Source: Rotaria sp. Silwood1 (Eukaryota; Rotifera; Eurotatoria; Philodinida; Philodinidae). From it: 64,000 nt of DNA. The stretch covers positions 1,569,581 to 1,633,580 of the forward strand of contig CAJNOP010000009.1 in NCBI GenBank assembly GCA_905250075.1, read 5' to 3'. The notes under the pieces were generated by a model. It was not told where the DNA came from. It was given only the letters and a program-made list of their open reading frames with translations, and made no database searches. A program made the translations under genes and the position numbers. Positions within the stretch are counted from its first letter, which is position 1; the number at the start of each line of letters is the position of its first letter. Shown here piece after piece: positions 23,100 through 35,599 of the stretch.

Positions 23100-26000
23100 A
23101 AAAAAAGAATAATATTAATAGCACATTTCTGTATCTTCACAGTTTGTTTCTTACGTTTGTAAAAGGCCTATTTTTTTTGTCTTCTATTTATAATATATAA
23201 ATTTTGTTGTCTTATTGTCCTGTATTATATCTATTGTCATTGCATCGATTAACAAAAATAAATAAATATATATATATACTAACGCTTTTTTTTTTGCATG
23301 ATTGTATAAGTATATTGTATGGTTTTTCTTTTTCTTTTGTTCTATTTTTGCAGTGTTATCTCATCGATTTCTTATCGTTACTATTAGTCTTGAATATTTG
23401 CCCATTTTTCTCATATGTAGCTTCTTTTTTTTTTAAAAAAGCGAAACTATATATCTAATTGTTTTTTTTGTTGTTTGTTCTTTATTCTGTGTTGATTTTT
23501 TATTTGTCTGTTTGTTCGTTGATTGTTTATCGTTGTTGTTTGTAAGTATGGAATCAACACGAGTATTATAACAAACAAACAAGAATTTCTTAACATATAT
23601 ATATATATATATATCTATATTTTTCTTTTATTAAAAAACATAAATGTAAGAATGGTATTGATAATAATCGAATAAACAATTCTTTAGTGTTTGCCACTCT
23701 CAAGATAAATCTATTAAGTCGTTTACGCATTCTATTGATTGCAGGCATGTTTCCTTAATTAGAAGGAAAAGGCTCGTAAACTAGAATCGGGCAAAGAGAG
23801 ACAAAAACGGCCATATATTGGAGAAGATCTGCAAAACGGAATCGACGTGGTGGAGAGAAAAAATTTCCATCTTATGTAAACAAGCGAAAATCGATACAGT
23901 AAGATGATCAGTGTAGATAATTTTAGTTGAAAACTAATATAGCATTTTGTAATATTATTGAAGAAATTAGCAATGTAGACCGAAGTTTTCTTGTATTAAT
24001 AGATGACATTCTTCGTACATATAAGACGGACCATAAATAGTTAGGTCAAACGATTAAGAGCCGAAATCAGGGTGATTTTCAATCCTAACCTCTTTTCTTG
24101 CGTTCTGATCTTTTCCTAGAAATTTTCTGTTATGGATAAGAAACGTTTGTAATCTTTCGTCAGGACAGATTGACTATGTAAAAGTGAAGTTTGATTTCCA
24201 ATTATTTAAAAAGAACTAGTTATTTTCTTTCGAAAAGAAACTGAATTAAATCATATTTTGAAGAGTAATATATATTAAAAAACAGAAGATAAGACAAATC
24301 ACAAAGGTATGATTTGATTGTCAACATATCTGAAATTCATTTGATAGATACTACAAAAAACTATGTAAGAAATTTAGCTAAACATCTGATATCTAAATAG
24401 TTTAAATTCAATAAAATTTTAACGATGTCAGCAATTGAATCTAATGAATGTGCATGAAATTTTATTGTATTACAATGCAATAAAACAAAACTCCTCGAGA
24501 CAGCTGTAGTATTTGGTGTAGTCAAGCCACATATTACGAAAAGAGGTTTAGATGATATTGTATAACATTTATTTATATACTCATGATGGGCAAACGTTCA
24601 CAAAGTCAAAACATATAGAAACAGTATTGATAATGAACAATTTTGTGTGTAATAAAGATATTTTTGTTTTAATTGACCTGAAATTTCTTTACGAGTTTCT
24701 TAAGATGAGCAGCAGCAACGAAGAAAAAATTGTTCCCAATTGATAACACAAGTATTAAAATTTTTGAATAAATAGTTTTTCTGAGCTTTGGGGAACTTGT
24801 TTTTCTTAATGTTTTTTGCTTATAAGCACAATCAAACGACAGGTATGTAATTAGTACTACGATAAAAAGAAAAGAAGTGTCTCCTCATTTATGCATGATT
24901 ATTATTGGTATTATGAAAGTAATTTTATCTGTTATCAAGTAAGAACAATAGAAGTGTAGTGCATCATAGATAACTTTTAGGTTTCATTTAAGAGAAAAAT
25001 AAGGAAAAAATCAAAACGAACATTACGAAAGATATTATTTTGATGCATTTAGAATCAGTTTTCAAAACTACGTAGTTACTTAAAAGTCAACAATTTGAAG
25101 ATTTCGAATTTTCAAATATGTAACACTAGTTATTGCAAAAAAGTTGGTGTTCATAGAGTAGTAATAGTATGTTTTGCTTGTGAAACACAAATTACAGCAT
25201 TTAACATAAAGTTCGTTTTAGTGTCTTTTTATTATTTTATCTTATTTCAGTTCATTATCCAATACGACTACAGCCCCTTTATCCATCAAAGCAGTAAACA
25301 GAGAAGAGATATATATTGATAAATGTTGTTGTCAGTCTTTTTTGCTTAAAATTGTTTAGAGGATTTTCTCGTATGAAAGATTCAAATCTTATGACCTAGA
25401 GCTTTTTGCCAAAATCCTCGTCGAATATTGAATATTTCGCAAAAATCAGCAATGGTTCGGTTTGAACAGAAATAATCTTAATACTGATCGATATCTCCCA
25501 AAAGAGCTAAATCAATGACAAATAAAAACATTTTAATTCAGAAACTTGAGTCTTAATAATTATCAATATATCAAAGTGTTCGATACAACTGACAAGAATA
25601 ATCTTGATTATGAACTTGACAAAAATTCGATATTCAATTATGTTTCGTTTTTTTTACATGATAAATCTTGTCTGATGATGTGCAATAGTACTCTACTCAA
25701 ATTAAATTACTATCTACCGCTAACAGAATAGTGTTTGCTTGTTGACTGATTGAAATGATAAACAAGCATATGTGCAAGATATGCGAAGAGTTCGTAAGAA
25801 ACTTTAGAGTAATTATCTTTTACAGAGTTCAAGATGTTAATGACAATGTCTAAGAGTTAAAACATATGAATTCATCATGTTGAAAATATTTAAAAAATGT
25901 GTTATCATTATATATTCTTTTATCGACTTATTTATATGAGTAGTTTCCATTTTATTTTAAATCTAATCTATTAAAAAGAATCATGTCGAAATTGTTTTTC

Positions 26001-26440
26001 ACTGTGTTTATTGATAAAGTAATTGAGATCAAAAATTAATTGGCCCAAAAAATAAACGAATTCCTTGTTTATAGTTGTCGTCTAACGTTAATATACAAGT
26101 TTTATACATTTTTATAAATCATTTTCGTGATATTGTTGATCAAACGAAAGTTGGTATGGTTTCAGTGAATCGTATCGAACAATAATTAGATGCGCAACTG
26201 GTAGTAAAAACTAATAAGCTATTGTAGTGACTTGAACACTTATTTTTTACTCATTTTTGTCAAACATCATGGTTTTTGTTGAACTTTTCTTTTGTAATTT
26301 TGTAAGTTTTTTCAAAAATTCATTGACTTCCATCGACATCTAGTTATTTCTTTACTTAATTCATCCAGCAGGTCTTATTTAACCATTACAGATGATCTGA
26401 TGTAGGTTATTCATAAAGATGATCTTATTTTAATGTTTAT
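23100..26440. other. Intergenic, 3' flank of CELF and unassigned sequence
   Basis: T-rich 3' UTR-like sequence up to about 23700 with several AATAAA signals and an (AT)n tract near 23598-23615. Beyond that only short motif-free frames. Confidence 0.45.
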
Positions 26441-26442
26441 AG

Positions 26443-27245
26443 ACACAGATATTTATTGGAAAACCTGTTGAAGGCTAATTATTTTCGACTCCGACATCCA
26501 GAAAGTCTGAAAAGTCAATTGTTGTAAGTTTGCGATATTAACATCATTTTATTTACTTTTTATTTACGTTTTGTGTCTGTATAGATATATTTCTTTGATA
26601 TTATTTTGTCGCTCTTAAAACTTGTTTAGAAACTTACGGAGTAGAATAATTTTTCTACTTTTTCTTCGTTATTTAATATTTGTAGAATAGAGTTATTGCT
26701 GTGTAAGAACAAATACTCTCCTTTTTTATTATGGTAATCCCATAGTGATTTCCAAAATCATTATGAATCAAACTTCAAGGAATAATCTTTTTACAACATC
26801 AGTTCCTACTTTGATTGCAGAAAAATTTATTTTAGCAACTCTGTATCCGTTAGAATTGGGTTTTTAAGGTCGATGCACGTTTATAATTTCTAAACATAGT
26901 AAGCGTTTTGAACTAAACTATTGATTGCAGATTAGAAAAATTCCTGTAGAATTTGATGATAGGCAATCTTTTCTCTGTGATTCTTTTAAAAAATTTTGGA
27001 GAGACGATTTACCTTTGTCTTAGGATCTGTAACAGTAGATCTTAAATATTCTAATAAATCTTTTTTTTTATTACCAAAACGAACAGCTACAGCAGATCAC
27101 TCCTTGTGAGGATTCAAAAACTAGTCTTCTACAAATTAAGCGACAATATGACAACGTGAGGTCGCTATCTGACACTCAACAAGATCGTATAAATTTTTCA
27201 AGTGTCAATAATAAAATACGATTGGATAACCTTTATTCACGTGTT
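26443..27245 (+). pseudogene. Unrecognised exon-like open frames upstream of the RabGAP gene
   Basis: Three stretches look coding. 26443-26523, between TTTATAG and GTAAGT, reads YLLENLLKANYFRLRHPESL and a little more. About 26931-27022, after TTGATTGCAG, reads IRKIPVEFDDRQSF and on to WRDDLPLS before a stop. About 27087-27245, after CGAACAG, reads QITPCEDSKTSLLQIKRQYD and on. Their phases do not join into one frame and a stop interrupts the second. I do not recognise the family. It may be a decaying gene, or an active one with exons I mis-set. Confidence 0.3.
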
Positions 27246-27329
27246 ACTAGTTTTTTTTTCTTTACTTATTTGTTTTATTATTTTATCTATCCTTTGCTAT
27301 TTGAATTTATTGTTTTATATAGCATTCTT

Positions 27330-30300
27330 ATGGCTCATGATAAAATATTATTTGAACGAAGTAATGTTTTTATTAAAGACCGATTATCACAAACGGAAAA
27401 ACAAGCAGCATCACTTGATGAAATAAAAGGAACAATAACTATTTTTGAAAATGAACGTGGCAAATTCTTTAATTTTAAACCATTTGGTCTTGAAGATAGT
27501 ATGACAGATGATTGGGCATTAGTTAATGGTGGTAAATCAATCGTTTCTTTTAAAAATCGATCAAATGATAAAGATTCTATAGCCGTTTCAGCAAGTCCAT
27601 TATTAAAATTTCGTTATTATTTTAACATAAATAATTTACGAAGTATTCGTCGACATCACCTGTTACATGGTATTGCGTATTTGATAATTGTACTTAAAGA
27701 TGGTACAACTTTACCAGCATTTCATTTTAATCTTGGTGGAAGTCGAGAACTTTTACAATTATTTATTAAACATTTAAAACTTGAAAAGTAAAAAAGAAAA
27801 ACACAACATGTTTTAAAAAACAAGACAAATTTTTTTTTTAAATAAGGTCAACACAAGATAGTCAAATTTATATTGCCAAAGATGATCTTCCACAAGAGAA
27901 TATAACAGAATCAATAAGTGTTTTTGATCAATTAAATTTATTTGATGATTCAAGTAGTATGATGAAACGAATTGTAAGTGGAAAACAATTGAGTTCTTTT
28001 TAAATGATTGATATGTACATTCATCAGAAACATACTATCATTACATTGATGCTGAGCGTCAGCGGCCAGATAGTATGAATTGAGTAGAGTGTACTACATT
28101 CATTCCATTGTTGAAAGTCACAGCTCTGTAACTGATGTGGAAAGTGTTTAAGACTTACCGGCCCCGTAAAACTAGTGTAATTTTGTCTTTTCAAAACTAC
28201 TTTGACCTATCTTGTGAAGCTAACATTAGATCTTATCCAGCTCCTAAATAAATGTAGATAGTTTCAAATAAAAGATCCCTAAAAATACTATGCATGAAAG
28301 GAAAAAAAAAATTTGTTTTACACTCCAAATAGTTAAAGTCTCAGTATGACACAAACCTTCTTTTTTATCTTTCATGCATAGAATTTTCAATGCTTTTTCG
28401 TTTGAAACCGTCTACGTACATTTTGGAATGAGATAAGATCCTTTATGAGTTTCGCAAGACAGGTTAGAATAATGGGGAAAAGATCAAAACTTCGTTAATT
28501 TTACTAGGTCAATAAATTATCAATAATTTTTTATTCCGTAACAGCTACAGAGCTGCAATTCTCATCAATAAAACCAGTACAGTATACTCTACAATACCTA
28601 TACTATCGCGCTCTAGCGTCCAAGATCGGTGTAATAGTGGCATGTTTCTGATGGACTCATTCTAATGTATTTTTCTCAATATATATATTTAGAGAGGTTC
28701 TGATTCACGTCGTACAGCTATTGAACGATTCTCTAAAGTAACCAATTTTCTTAAAGATGCTTTTCTTGGTCAAAATGATTTTATACCAATGAGTGATAAT
28801 CCAGATGGTACAATGGGTGCTGATGTAACTGCTCTTATGGAATCATTTAATAGAGATTTAAGAGAATCAAATAATGATGGTTTTGAAGTTATTTATAAGG
28901 TTCAATTATTTACATGTCAAATGTTTTATTCATTATGTATTTCATTCGTAAGTTTAGGTTGATTTTAAAAATTTACCTGAAGTTACACGTAATCAATCGT
29001 TGACCAGCAAAGAATGGCAAATGTTCTTCGATAAAGATGGACGTATTATAGATGTTAAAAAAGTAAAAGAACGAATTTTTCGTGGTGGATTAGAATCAAA
29101 TATATTGAGACGTGATATATGGAAATTTTTATTAAATTATTATCCATGGTCATCAACTCATGATGAACGAATTGAATTAGTTAAACAGAAAGAATCCGAA
29201 TATTTTGCAATGAAATTGCAATGGAAAACAATGAATGAACAACAAAAACAAAGAAATAGTTTATTTCGCGAGCGAGAATCACTAATTGGTAAAGAAATTA
29301 TTTATCTTATTGAGAATTAGTTCAAGTCGATAATCATAAACTTGACATTGCTTATTTCTCTAGAACGAAACAAAACAAAACAAACTCTTAAAAATATCTA
29401 ATAAGTAGTTCGAAAAAGATTGAATGAAGTTATTCATGAAATCGATTACTTTTGAGGTATTTGAAGTACGAAACGAAATAGAATATTACATTTTTAGACT
29501 ATAGTTTGTTTATCTGAAAAGCTGAAACAGAAATCTATCATTAGAAAGTATTTATGAGTTTTACGAATCATTGCTTGATCGATCTGACTCTATGAAACAT
29601 TTCAAACTTTTGCTTGCATCTTCATATAGACCTAAAGAGACAATCATTCTAACGATATCCGCCGTTTGAATTTATATAGTGCCTACAAGGATATCTTGGT
29701 GAAACTAGCCAAAGTTCGTTCTCATTGATTTTTTGGAGGCGAATTATGATCGTTATATTGAATGTTCGATCCAGCTTTAGATACATACTGAAAAATAACT
29801 AAAAAAAAAAAGTTCTTTAGTTGAGATATTGAATTTTCAAAAACGGGTCATTCGCCAATCCAGAGTAAAATATTGTTATCGGTTCACAGTTGTAGGATAT
29901 TCTATGAGTCATTCGATCTATATTTGAGTAAAAGGTCTTAAGTGGAATTACTCTCATCAGATACGAATGTGTCGGTTGATACATATCAAAAATAGCTAAA
30001 AATCTCATTCTTCAACTAAAACAACGTGCTCTATAGTGATAGATTATGTCTCTCATAAGAAGCGGACTTCTGAAAGAGTAAAAACAAACCCAGCGTCTTA
30101 GTGGCTCTCAGTAGAGTCTAGAGTCGAATTTATTAGTGCGTTTCGCCGTTCACTATCACTTAAACTTAACGAACCAAATGTGATTTCTACTAGATTCTAA
30201 GAATCGAAAACTTCATCAAGATTCATTAGAATCCAACGAAGTTCATTAGGACTTTGAAATCTACAGATTCAATATCTAGGTTTTTTTCGATTGATTTCTT

Positions 30301-32695
30301 CCGATTCTATAGTTCTTATAATTCGTTTATTCTCGACTTCAATATTCATTCCATATAAATTCGTTTCAGGCTTAACTAATAAATCTTTTTACTTTTAGAC
30401 AAAGATGTCATACGTACGGATCGAACACATGAATATTTTCAAGGTGATAATAATGTTCATCTTGAAGTTTTACATGATGTATTAATGACCTATAATATGT
30501 TTAATTTCGATTTGGGTTAGTAGATATATATGAATTCGATTTGTCTCCAATTTATATTTCTATTGTTTGTTAAGGTTATGTTCAAGGTATGAATGATTTA
30601 TTAAGTCCAATATTAATTGTTATGGACAATGAAGTTGATGCATTTTGGTGTTTTGTTGGACTTATGGAACGTATGGAACAAAATTTTCACATGGATCAAT
30701 CACATATAACACGCCAACTTAGTAATCTTCATACACTTCTTCAATTTGTTGATGCTGAACTTGCGAATTATTTAGGTAAGAAAAGCAAAATAAAAAGTAC
30801 TGCCAGATAAGACATTGTAAATGTATCATTTCGTTAGGTTTTCCTTTCAATAATTTAGAAAGATGGAGCATGATTCAAGGATTGAATATTTCTACTAGGG
30901 TCTAGCAGTTTTGGCTAAGAACTATGGAAACGATAAGTTTTACTTTTGTAAACTAATAGTAATAGTGTAGATCGATATAGTTTTTCATCCTGTGCAAACT
31001 GACATATTAATTTGGTTTATCGATGAGTTTCTATAGAACCTGAAAGATACGATTTTCATATCATATAGACAAATTTTGATGCTGTTTGTAAGATACTATT
31101 GTATTTAAAAATTGCATAATTACTAAAATTCTTTGTAACCAGAAGCAGTGCCGTTTCATATTCTATAGATCTATACAGTTCTAAGAAAAACTATTCTACT
31201 CTGAAGCTTATTTTTTTATTAAAACATTGTAAAAAGAAGTAATGATTTTAGGAGCAGATGAGAGAGAAGAGGACCAGAGGTGAATATGACATATCTTTTT
31301 GTGCTAATTCTGACTATACTATTCATTTAGCTTTGAAGTTTAAATCGAGTCAAGATTCAATGAGAAATTAATTGACATTGACTTGGGTAGAAGCCATATT
31401 CCATGATTTCTGAATTTCTGAAACTCTCGAAATTGTATGAGTTTAGACCTAGCTTCTCTCTACATCTGCAGTCATATTCATATTTGAATATACATATGAT
31501 GTAAGATCTTATTACAGTTGTTTCAAAATCGTGCGCAAACAAAGTATAATGATATCAATTTCCTTTGAAATTCTAGAATTTATCTATTACCTACATTTCA
31601 ACAAACTCTTGAGTTTCCAGAGTGAGGTTATACTTTTAAGAATCTCATGAGTTCAGAACTCATCGAATCCGAACATGTTTCCAAAATTTGTCTTTGTGAT
31701 ACGGGAATTGTATCCGTCGGAGCCTGCAGAAATTAATAGATACATATGATCAGCGTGTATTTTTGCAGCACATAAAAACTATAGTTTCCATTTTTCTTCG
31801 TCAAGACGAATAGACACTCGTAAGACTATTTAGTGCTAGAAAAAAAAAACATTCTTGCGTTCAACAAAAATAAACACACACGATATGTGCAGAATCCCAT
31901 GCTCTATCATTCTTATCTTTTGAAAGTAAAATCTAAGTAGATGGCAGATTTATGATGTCTTATATGGCAGTATCCTTTGTTAATTTAAATAAACCACATG
32001 AAAAAAAATTATTTTAGCTGAAAATAATTCAAGTAATATGTATTTTTTCTTCCGGTGGATGTTAATTTGTTTTAAACGTGAATTTTCATTTGATGATGTT
32101 ATGTATTTATGGGAGGTAAATAAAGAAATAAATCTTTTTTTTTAATTATTAATTAATTCTATTTAAAAATAAAAATTTCAGGTCTTATGGACAGATTATT
32201 TAAGTCAAAATTTTGAATTACTTGTTTGTTTAGCTATTTTGATTTCACAAAAAAAAGTTATTATGGACTCAAAATTTGGCTGTAATGAAATTCTTAAAGT
32301 ATGTTGTATTATTTTCCTTTAAATAATTTAAGTATGAATATATTTCATAGCATATCAATGATCTTTCACTAAAAGTTCCATTAGAACCATTATTAAAACA
32401 TGCCGAAGGTCTTTATATACTATTAAAACAACATGATCAATCAACACCTGGTCTTCCAGCAACTATATCAGCAATCATGTTTCCAAATAAAAATAAAAAT
32501 TTAAAAAAATTAAATAAAAATAATGATCATGATTCAGATTCGGATGCAACATCAACAATATCGTCAGTAAAATCTTCACGCGAACCATCACCAAATTCAA
32601 ATATTGAACGTAAACCTCGTACAAGACAATTAACTGAATCACATTCAATTGATGAAAATGATAGTGCAGTTGTTAGTCATACCAAAAACAATTAA
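27330..32695 (+). CDS. TBC1D15: TBC1D15/17-like Rab GTPase-activating protein (about 666 aa)
   Basis: Accelerates GTP hydrolysis by Rab GTPases; the vertebrate relatives act on Rab7 at late endosomes and mitochondria. Nine exons: 27330-27787, 27847-27973, 28693-28899, 28958-29288, 30399-30515, 30575-30775, 32018-32115, 32182-32298, 32351-32695, all GT-AG and in frame. The N-terminal half matches the TBC1D15 Rab-binding region (FRYYFNINNLRSIRR, LPAFHFNLGG). The TBC domain (about 280-550) has FRGGLESNILRRDIWKFLL, the arginine finger in RTDRTHEYF and the glutamine finger in YVQGMNDLLSP, both intact, then VDAFWCF and FKREFSF. The tail is acidic/Ser-rich. The start was chosen because the earlier in-frame Met lies across a T-rich intron-like stretch. 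Introns 2, 4 and 6 are long and repeat-rich. Confidence 0.92.
28022..28656. mobile_element. Foldback element in intron 2 of the TBC1D15-like gene
   Basis: The ends CATCAGAAACAT and ATGTTTCTGATG are inverted. The arms keep pairing inward: GATAGTAT blocks, CAGCTCTGTA (28122) against TACAGAGCTG (28547), and TGACCTATCTTGTGAAGC against its relative near 28465. Total length is about 635 bp with roughly 300-bp imperfect arms. No target duplication or coding sequence was seen. Spliced out with the intron. Confidence 0.65.
29289..30398. other. Long intron 4 of the TBC1D15-like gene
   Basis: No coding sequence. A TAGATACATACTGAAAAATA block near 29777 is loosely repeated near 29974, suggesting a short decayed repeat. 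Confidence 0.4.
30776..32017. other. Long intron 6 of the TBC1D15-like gene
   Basis: About 1.24 kb with no coding sequence or clear repeat recognised. Confidence 0.5.
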
Positions 32696-32909
32696 TATTG
32701 TATTTTTGCGTATTATTTTTTTGTTTTGTTGTTGTTATATTTGTTTCATCAATTCTCTTTGTGTTTTTTTTTAATTGATGCACATTCTCGTACAAATAAT
32801 TCTGTTCGAGAACAAAGAAACAAAATCACATAATCATAATTATTTTTTTTTTCTTTAAACGTCTAACGATATATTTATTCTAGATAAATTATAACGAAGA
32901 AAAACAAAC

Positions 32910-33608
32910 ATGAGTGAAAAAAATTTAGTCAATAAAAAAGTTGATTCAGATGATGATGATGACGATGATGATGATTATTGTCCAACAAAAACTCATGATG
33001 AACAAGCAGATGGAAGTGATGAATCAGAACATAATGATGATGATGATAATGATAATGATGACGATACTGCCAATGATCAAAATCAACAAATGGATAATAG
33101 AAAACAAAATGATTTGAGTATAACACCTTATGATGATTCAAAAACAAATGAACTTTGGAAGACTTTTACAAGTAGTACGAAATCCTCATCTACAAAAATG
33201 GATAGTCCAAAGACAACAATAGAAATTCCAAAATCAACAATACAAAACTCAAAACCAGTAACAGCAAATAAAATACTTGAATTTGCTGGTGAAAAAATTT
33301 CAGTACCAGTACCAGTAACAACAACTACAACGACATCGACAGAAAATTCGTCTTTAAAACGACCAGCTTCTTCGTCAACAACATCTAATTCCGTACTTGA
33401 TCGTCTTGGTATTGGTAAAAAGCAAAAATTATCAACATTAGAAAAATCTCGTCTCGATTGGAAAACACATAAAGAATCGGAATCATTAGCAGATGATTTG
33501 GAGTCTCATCGACGTGGCAAAGATTCATATGTTGAAAGGAAAGCTTTTCTACAACGTTCAGAACTACGTCAACATGATCATTATTTATCTAATGTAAAAA
33601 AGAAATGA
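32910..33608 (+). CDS. CFDP1: CFDP1/BCNT-like chromatin protein (232 aa)
   Basis: Homologue of craniofacial development protein 1 (BCNT; yeast Swc5, Drosophila Yeti), which works with SRCAP/SWR1-type remodellers in H2A.Z deposition in the nucleus. The N-terminal half is strongly acidic (DDDDDDDDDYCP at about 14-25, then a second Asp/Glu/Asn run), as in the family. The C-terminal 80 residues match the BCNT-C domain: LDWKTHKESESLADDLESHR, RGKDSYVERKAFLQRSELRQ and a final lysine cluster. A basic patch KRPASSS and GIGKKQKLS may serve nuclear import. Single exon, starting about 215 bases after the RabGAP stop on the same strand, so the two genes are tightly packed. Confidence 0.92.
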   Translation: MSEKNLVNKKVDSDDDDDDDDDYCPTKTHDEQADGSDESEHNDDDDNDNDDDTANDQNQQMDNRKQNDLSITPYDDSKTNELWKTFTSSTKSSSTKMDSPKTTIEIPKSTIQNSKPVTANKILEFAGEKISVPVPVTTTTTTSTENSSLKRPASSSTTSNSVLDRLGIGKKQKLSTLEKSRLDWKTHKESESLADDLESHRRGKDSYVERKAFLQRSELRQHDHYLSNVKKK

Positions 33609-33649
33609 GTTTATGTTACATTGTTATTATATAGATAATATTAATAAAA

Positions 33650-34633
33650 AAGCAAATCTAACAATCTCTTTTGTTTCAATCAAATTATATTACTAATATG
33701 TTTTTCTGTATCTATTTGTATAGTTTTTTTTAACCAATCTCGAATCGAATACATATCTTCTAATATTTTACTATCGATTGTCAAATTAATTGGCTAATCA
33801 TAATCAATTGCAAATTACTTTTTTATCCAAACAAGTATAAGGTACGATAGATTTGGATCATTTTAAAACTCACCAAGCGTCTGATTGAATGGAAAAAACA
33901 TTATACGGTGATCTGCTCACATTCTTAAAGGTACAAGACGATGCAATAATTGACGACGGCTCACGAGACAAACCTCTTCCGGCTTAATTTTTTTTTCCTA
34001 TAGATACTACATGGCATCCTAATAGTATCCCTAAAAGGATATGGCTTCCTATTGAGATTTGATCGGACTATTGATTTCTTTATATGCCTATTTTGTATAT
34101 GCTTCAGGCTTCGCAAAACTTTTTTTTCGAATTCTGATTTGAAACTTTGTGCATATGGAGAACTCAGCTAGACTAGGTTCCATAAAAAAATTGACAAGTT
34201 TTGAACACAATCTGTTCTAGATATGGATCTTTCAAAATATAGACCTTTTTCCATTGATAGTATATACAACATGTATTTTTTGAAAGATTCATATCTTGAA
34301 GAGATTTTATTCAAAACTTGTTAACTTCTTTTTTATGGAAGCTTGTTTCATTGAGTTCTCTATATACACAAAGTTTTAGGCTAAAGTTCATAAGTACGAG
34401 TTTTGGAAAAGCCTAAGGCCTTTAAAACTAGACATATTACAAAATATGATAGCTAAATGTCAAGAAATCATTGATATTGAAAGGAACCATCTTAAAAGAT
34501 TCCCTCGTCAGCCGATCGATTTACAATTCTATCTATCAATGAAACGAAATCCTTTTATAGTTATTTTTCTAAAATTATAAAACAAAACATATTGTTTTAG
34601 ATTTCAGATATCAGTTTTGTTATGCGATAAACA
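33650..34633. other. Intergenic foldback between CFDP1 and RAB21
   Basis: From about 34030 to 34500, two imperfect arms face each other: GAACTCAGCTAGACTAGGTTC against its counterpart ending GAGTTCTC near 34357, ATGGATCTTTCAAAATAT against ATTTTTTGAAAGATTCATA, and TTGATTTCTT near 34071 against AAGAAATCA near 34462. No coding sequence. It sits directly upstream of RAB21, so it may affect that promoter. Confidence 0.55.
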
Positions 34634-35596
34634 ATGAACAGAAGCATTGCTTTTAAAGTAGTTCTATTAGGAGAAGGTAGTGTTGGCAAGGTAAGAGACT
34701 TGTAAAAAAGACTTTTTCAAACGATCTATAGAATTCATTCTTTTAGACTTCAATAGTTCTACGTTATACAGAAAATTTATTTAATGATAAACATCTTGAA
34801 ACACAACAAGTACGTTTATGATTTGAATATTATGAATAATTTTTGTTATGTTTTATTAGGCTTCTTTCAAAACAAAAAAATTAAATTTGGATGGTCGTCG
34901 AATTGATTTAGCTATATGGGTTAGTCAAAACTTCATTGAAAAAAACCTTTTAAATTATTTTATTTATTAGGATACAGCAGGACAAGAACGATTTCGAGCA
35001 CTTGGGTATTGATATTTAATCTATCGAAAGTAAATATTTTATTGAATTTTATGTCCTGTTTAGTCCTTTATATTATCGTGAAGCAAATGGTGCTATACTT
35101 GTATTTGATATAACAGATGAAGATTCATTCGATCGAGTATGTTTATTTCAATAAAAAAAAAAAGAAACAAACTTCATAAAATCAAACTTGTTTTTATTCA
35201 AGGTAAAAAGTTGGGTAAAAGAATTAAAACGAATGCTGGGCGATGATGTAGTTTTATGTATTGTTGGAAATAAAATTGATCTTGAAAAAGATCGTCATGT
35301 ATCCATGCAAACCGCTGAAGAATATGCTCGATCGGTTAATGCAAAACTTCACCATACATCAGCTAAATTAAATAAAGGAATTGAAGAACTTTTTCATGAT
35401 TTAGCTGCTCGTAAGTTTTTTCATGATACTTCAATATGCTTAATAATAATAAATTCTTTTTGTATTCAAAGGTATGCTTGAAAAAGTTCCAGCAAATCCG
35501 AATAATTCGAATACACATCGACCAGGTGGAATTCCCATTCAATCATCTACGACAACAGATGGAAATGGTCGGCAAAAGACTGGCTCTTGTTGCTAG
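34634..35596 (+). CDS. RAB21: Rab21 small GTPase (206 aa)
   Basis: Small GTPase of early endosomes that directs integrin and cargo traffic in relatives. Seven exons: 34634-34690, 34747-34809, 34860-34919, 34971-35005, 35064-35136, 35203-35410, 35472-35596, all GT-AG and in frame. Nucleotide-binding motifs are intact: P-loop GEGSVGKTS, switch [25 protein letters not shown] for guanine specificity, and TSAK. ANGAILVFDITDEDSFD and KSWVKELKRMLGDDV are typical of the Rab21 group. The C-terminus ends GSCC, a double-cysteine geranylgeranylation site. Length is close to the roughly 225 aa of vertebrate Rab21. Introns are all about 50-66 bases. Confidence 0.94.
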
Positions 35597-35599
35597 CGC

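Noticed and set aside
27156..27329. Earlier in-frame Met for the TBC1D15-like gene
   Set aside because: The segment crosses a T-rich stretch ending TTTATATAG, best read as an intron in the leader; MAHDKILFE is the natural start.
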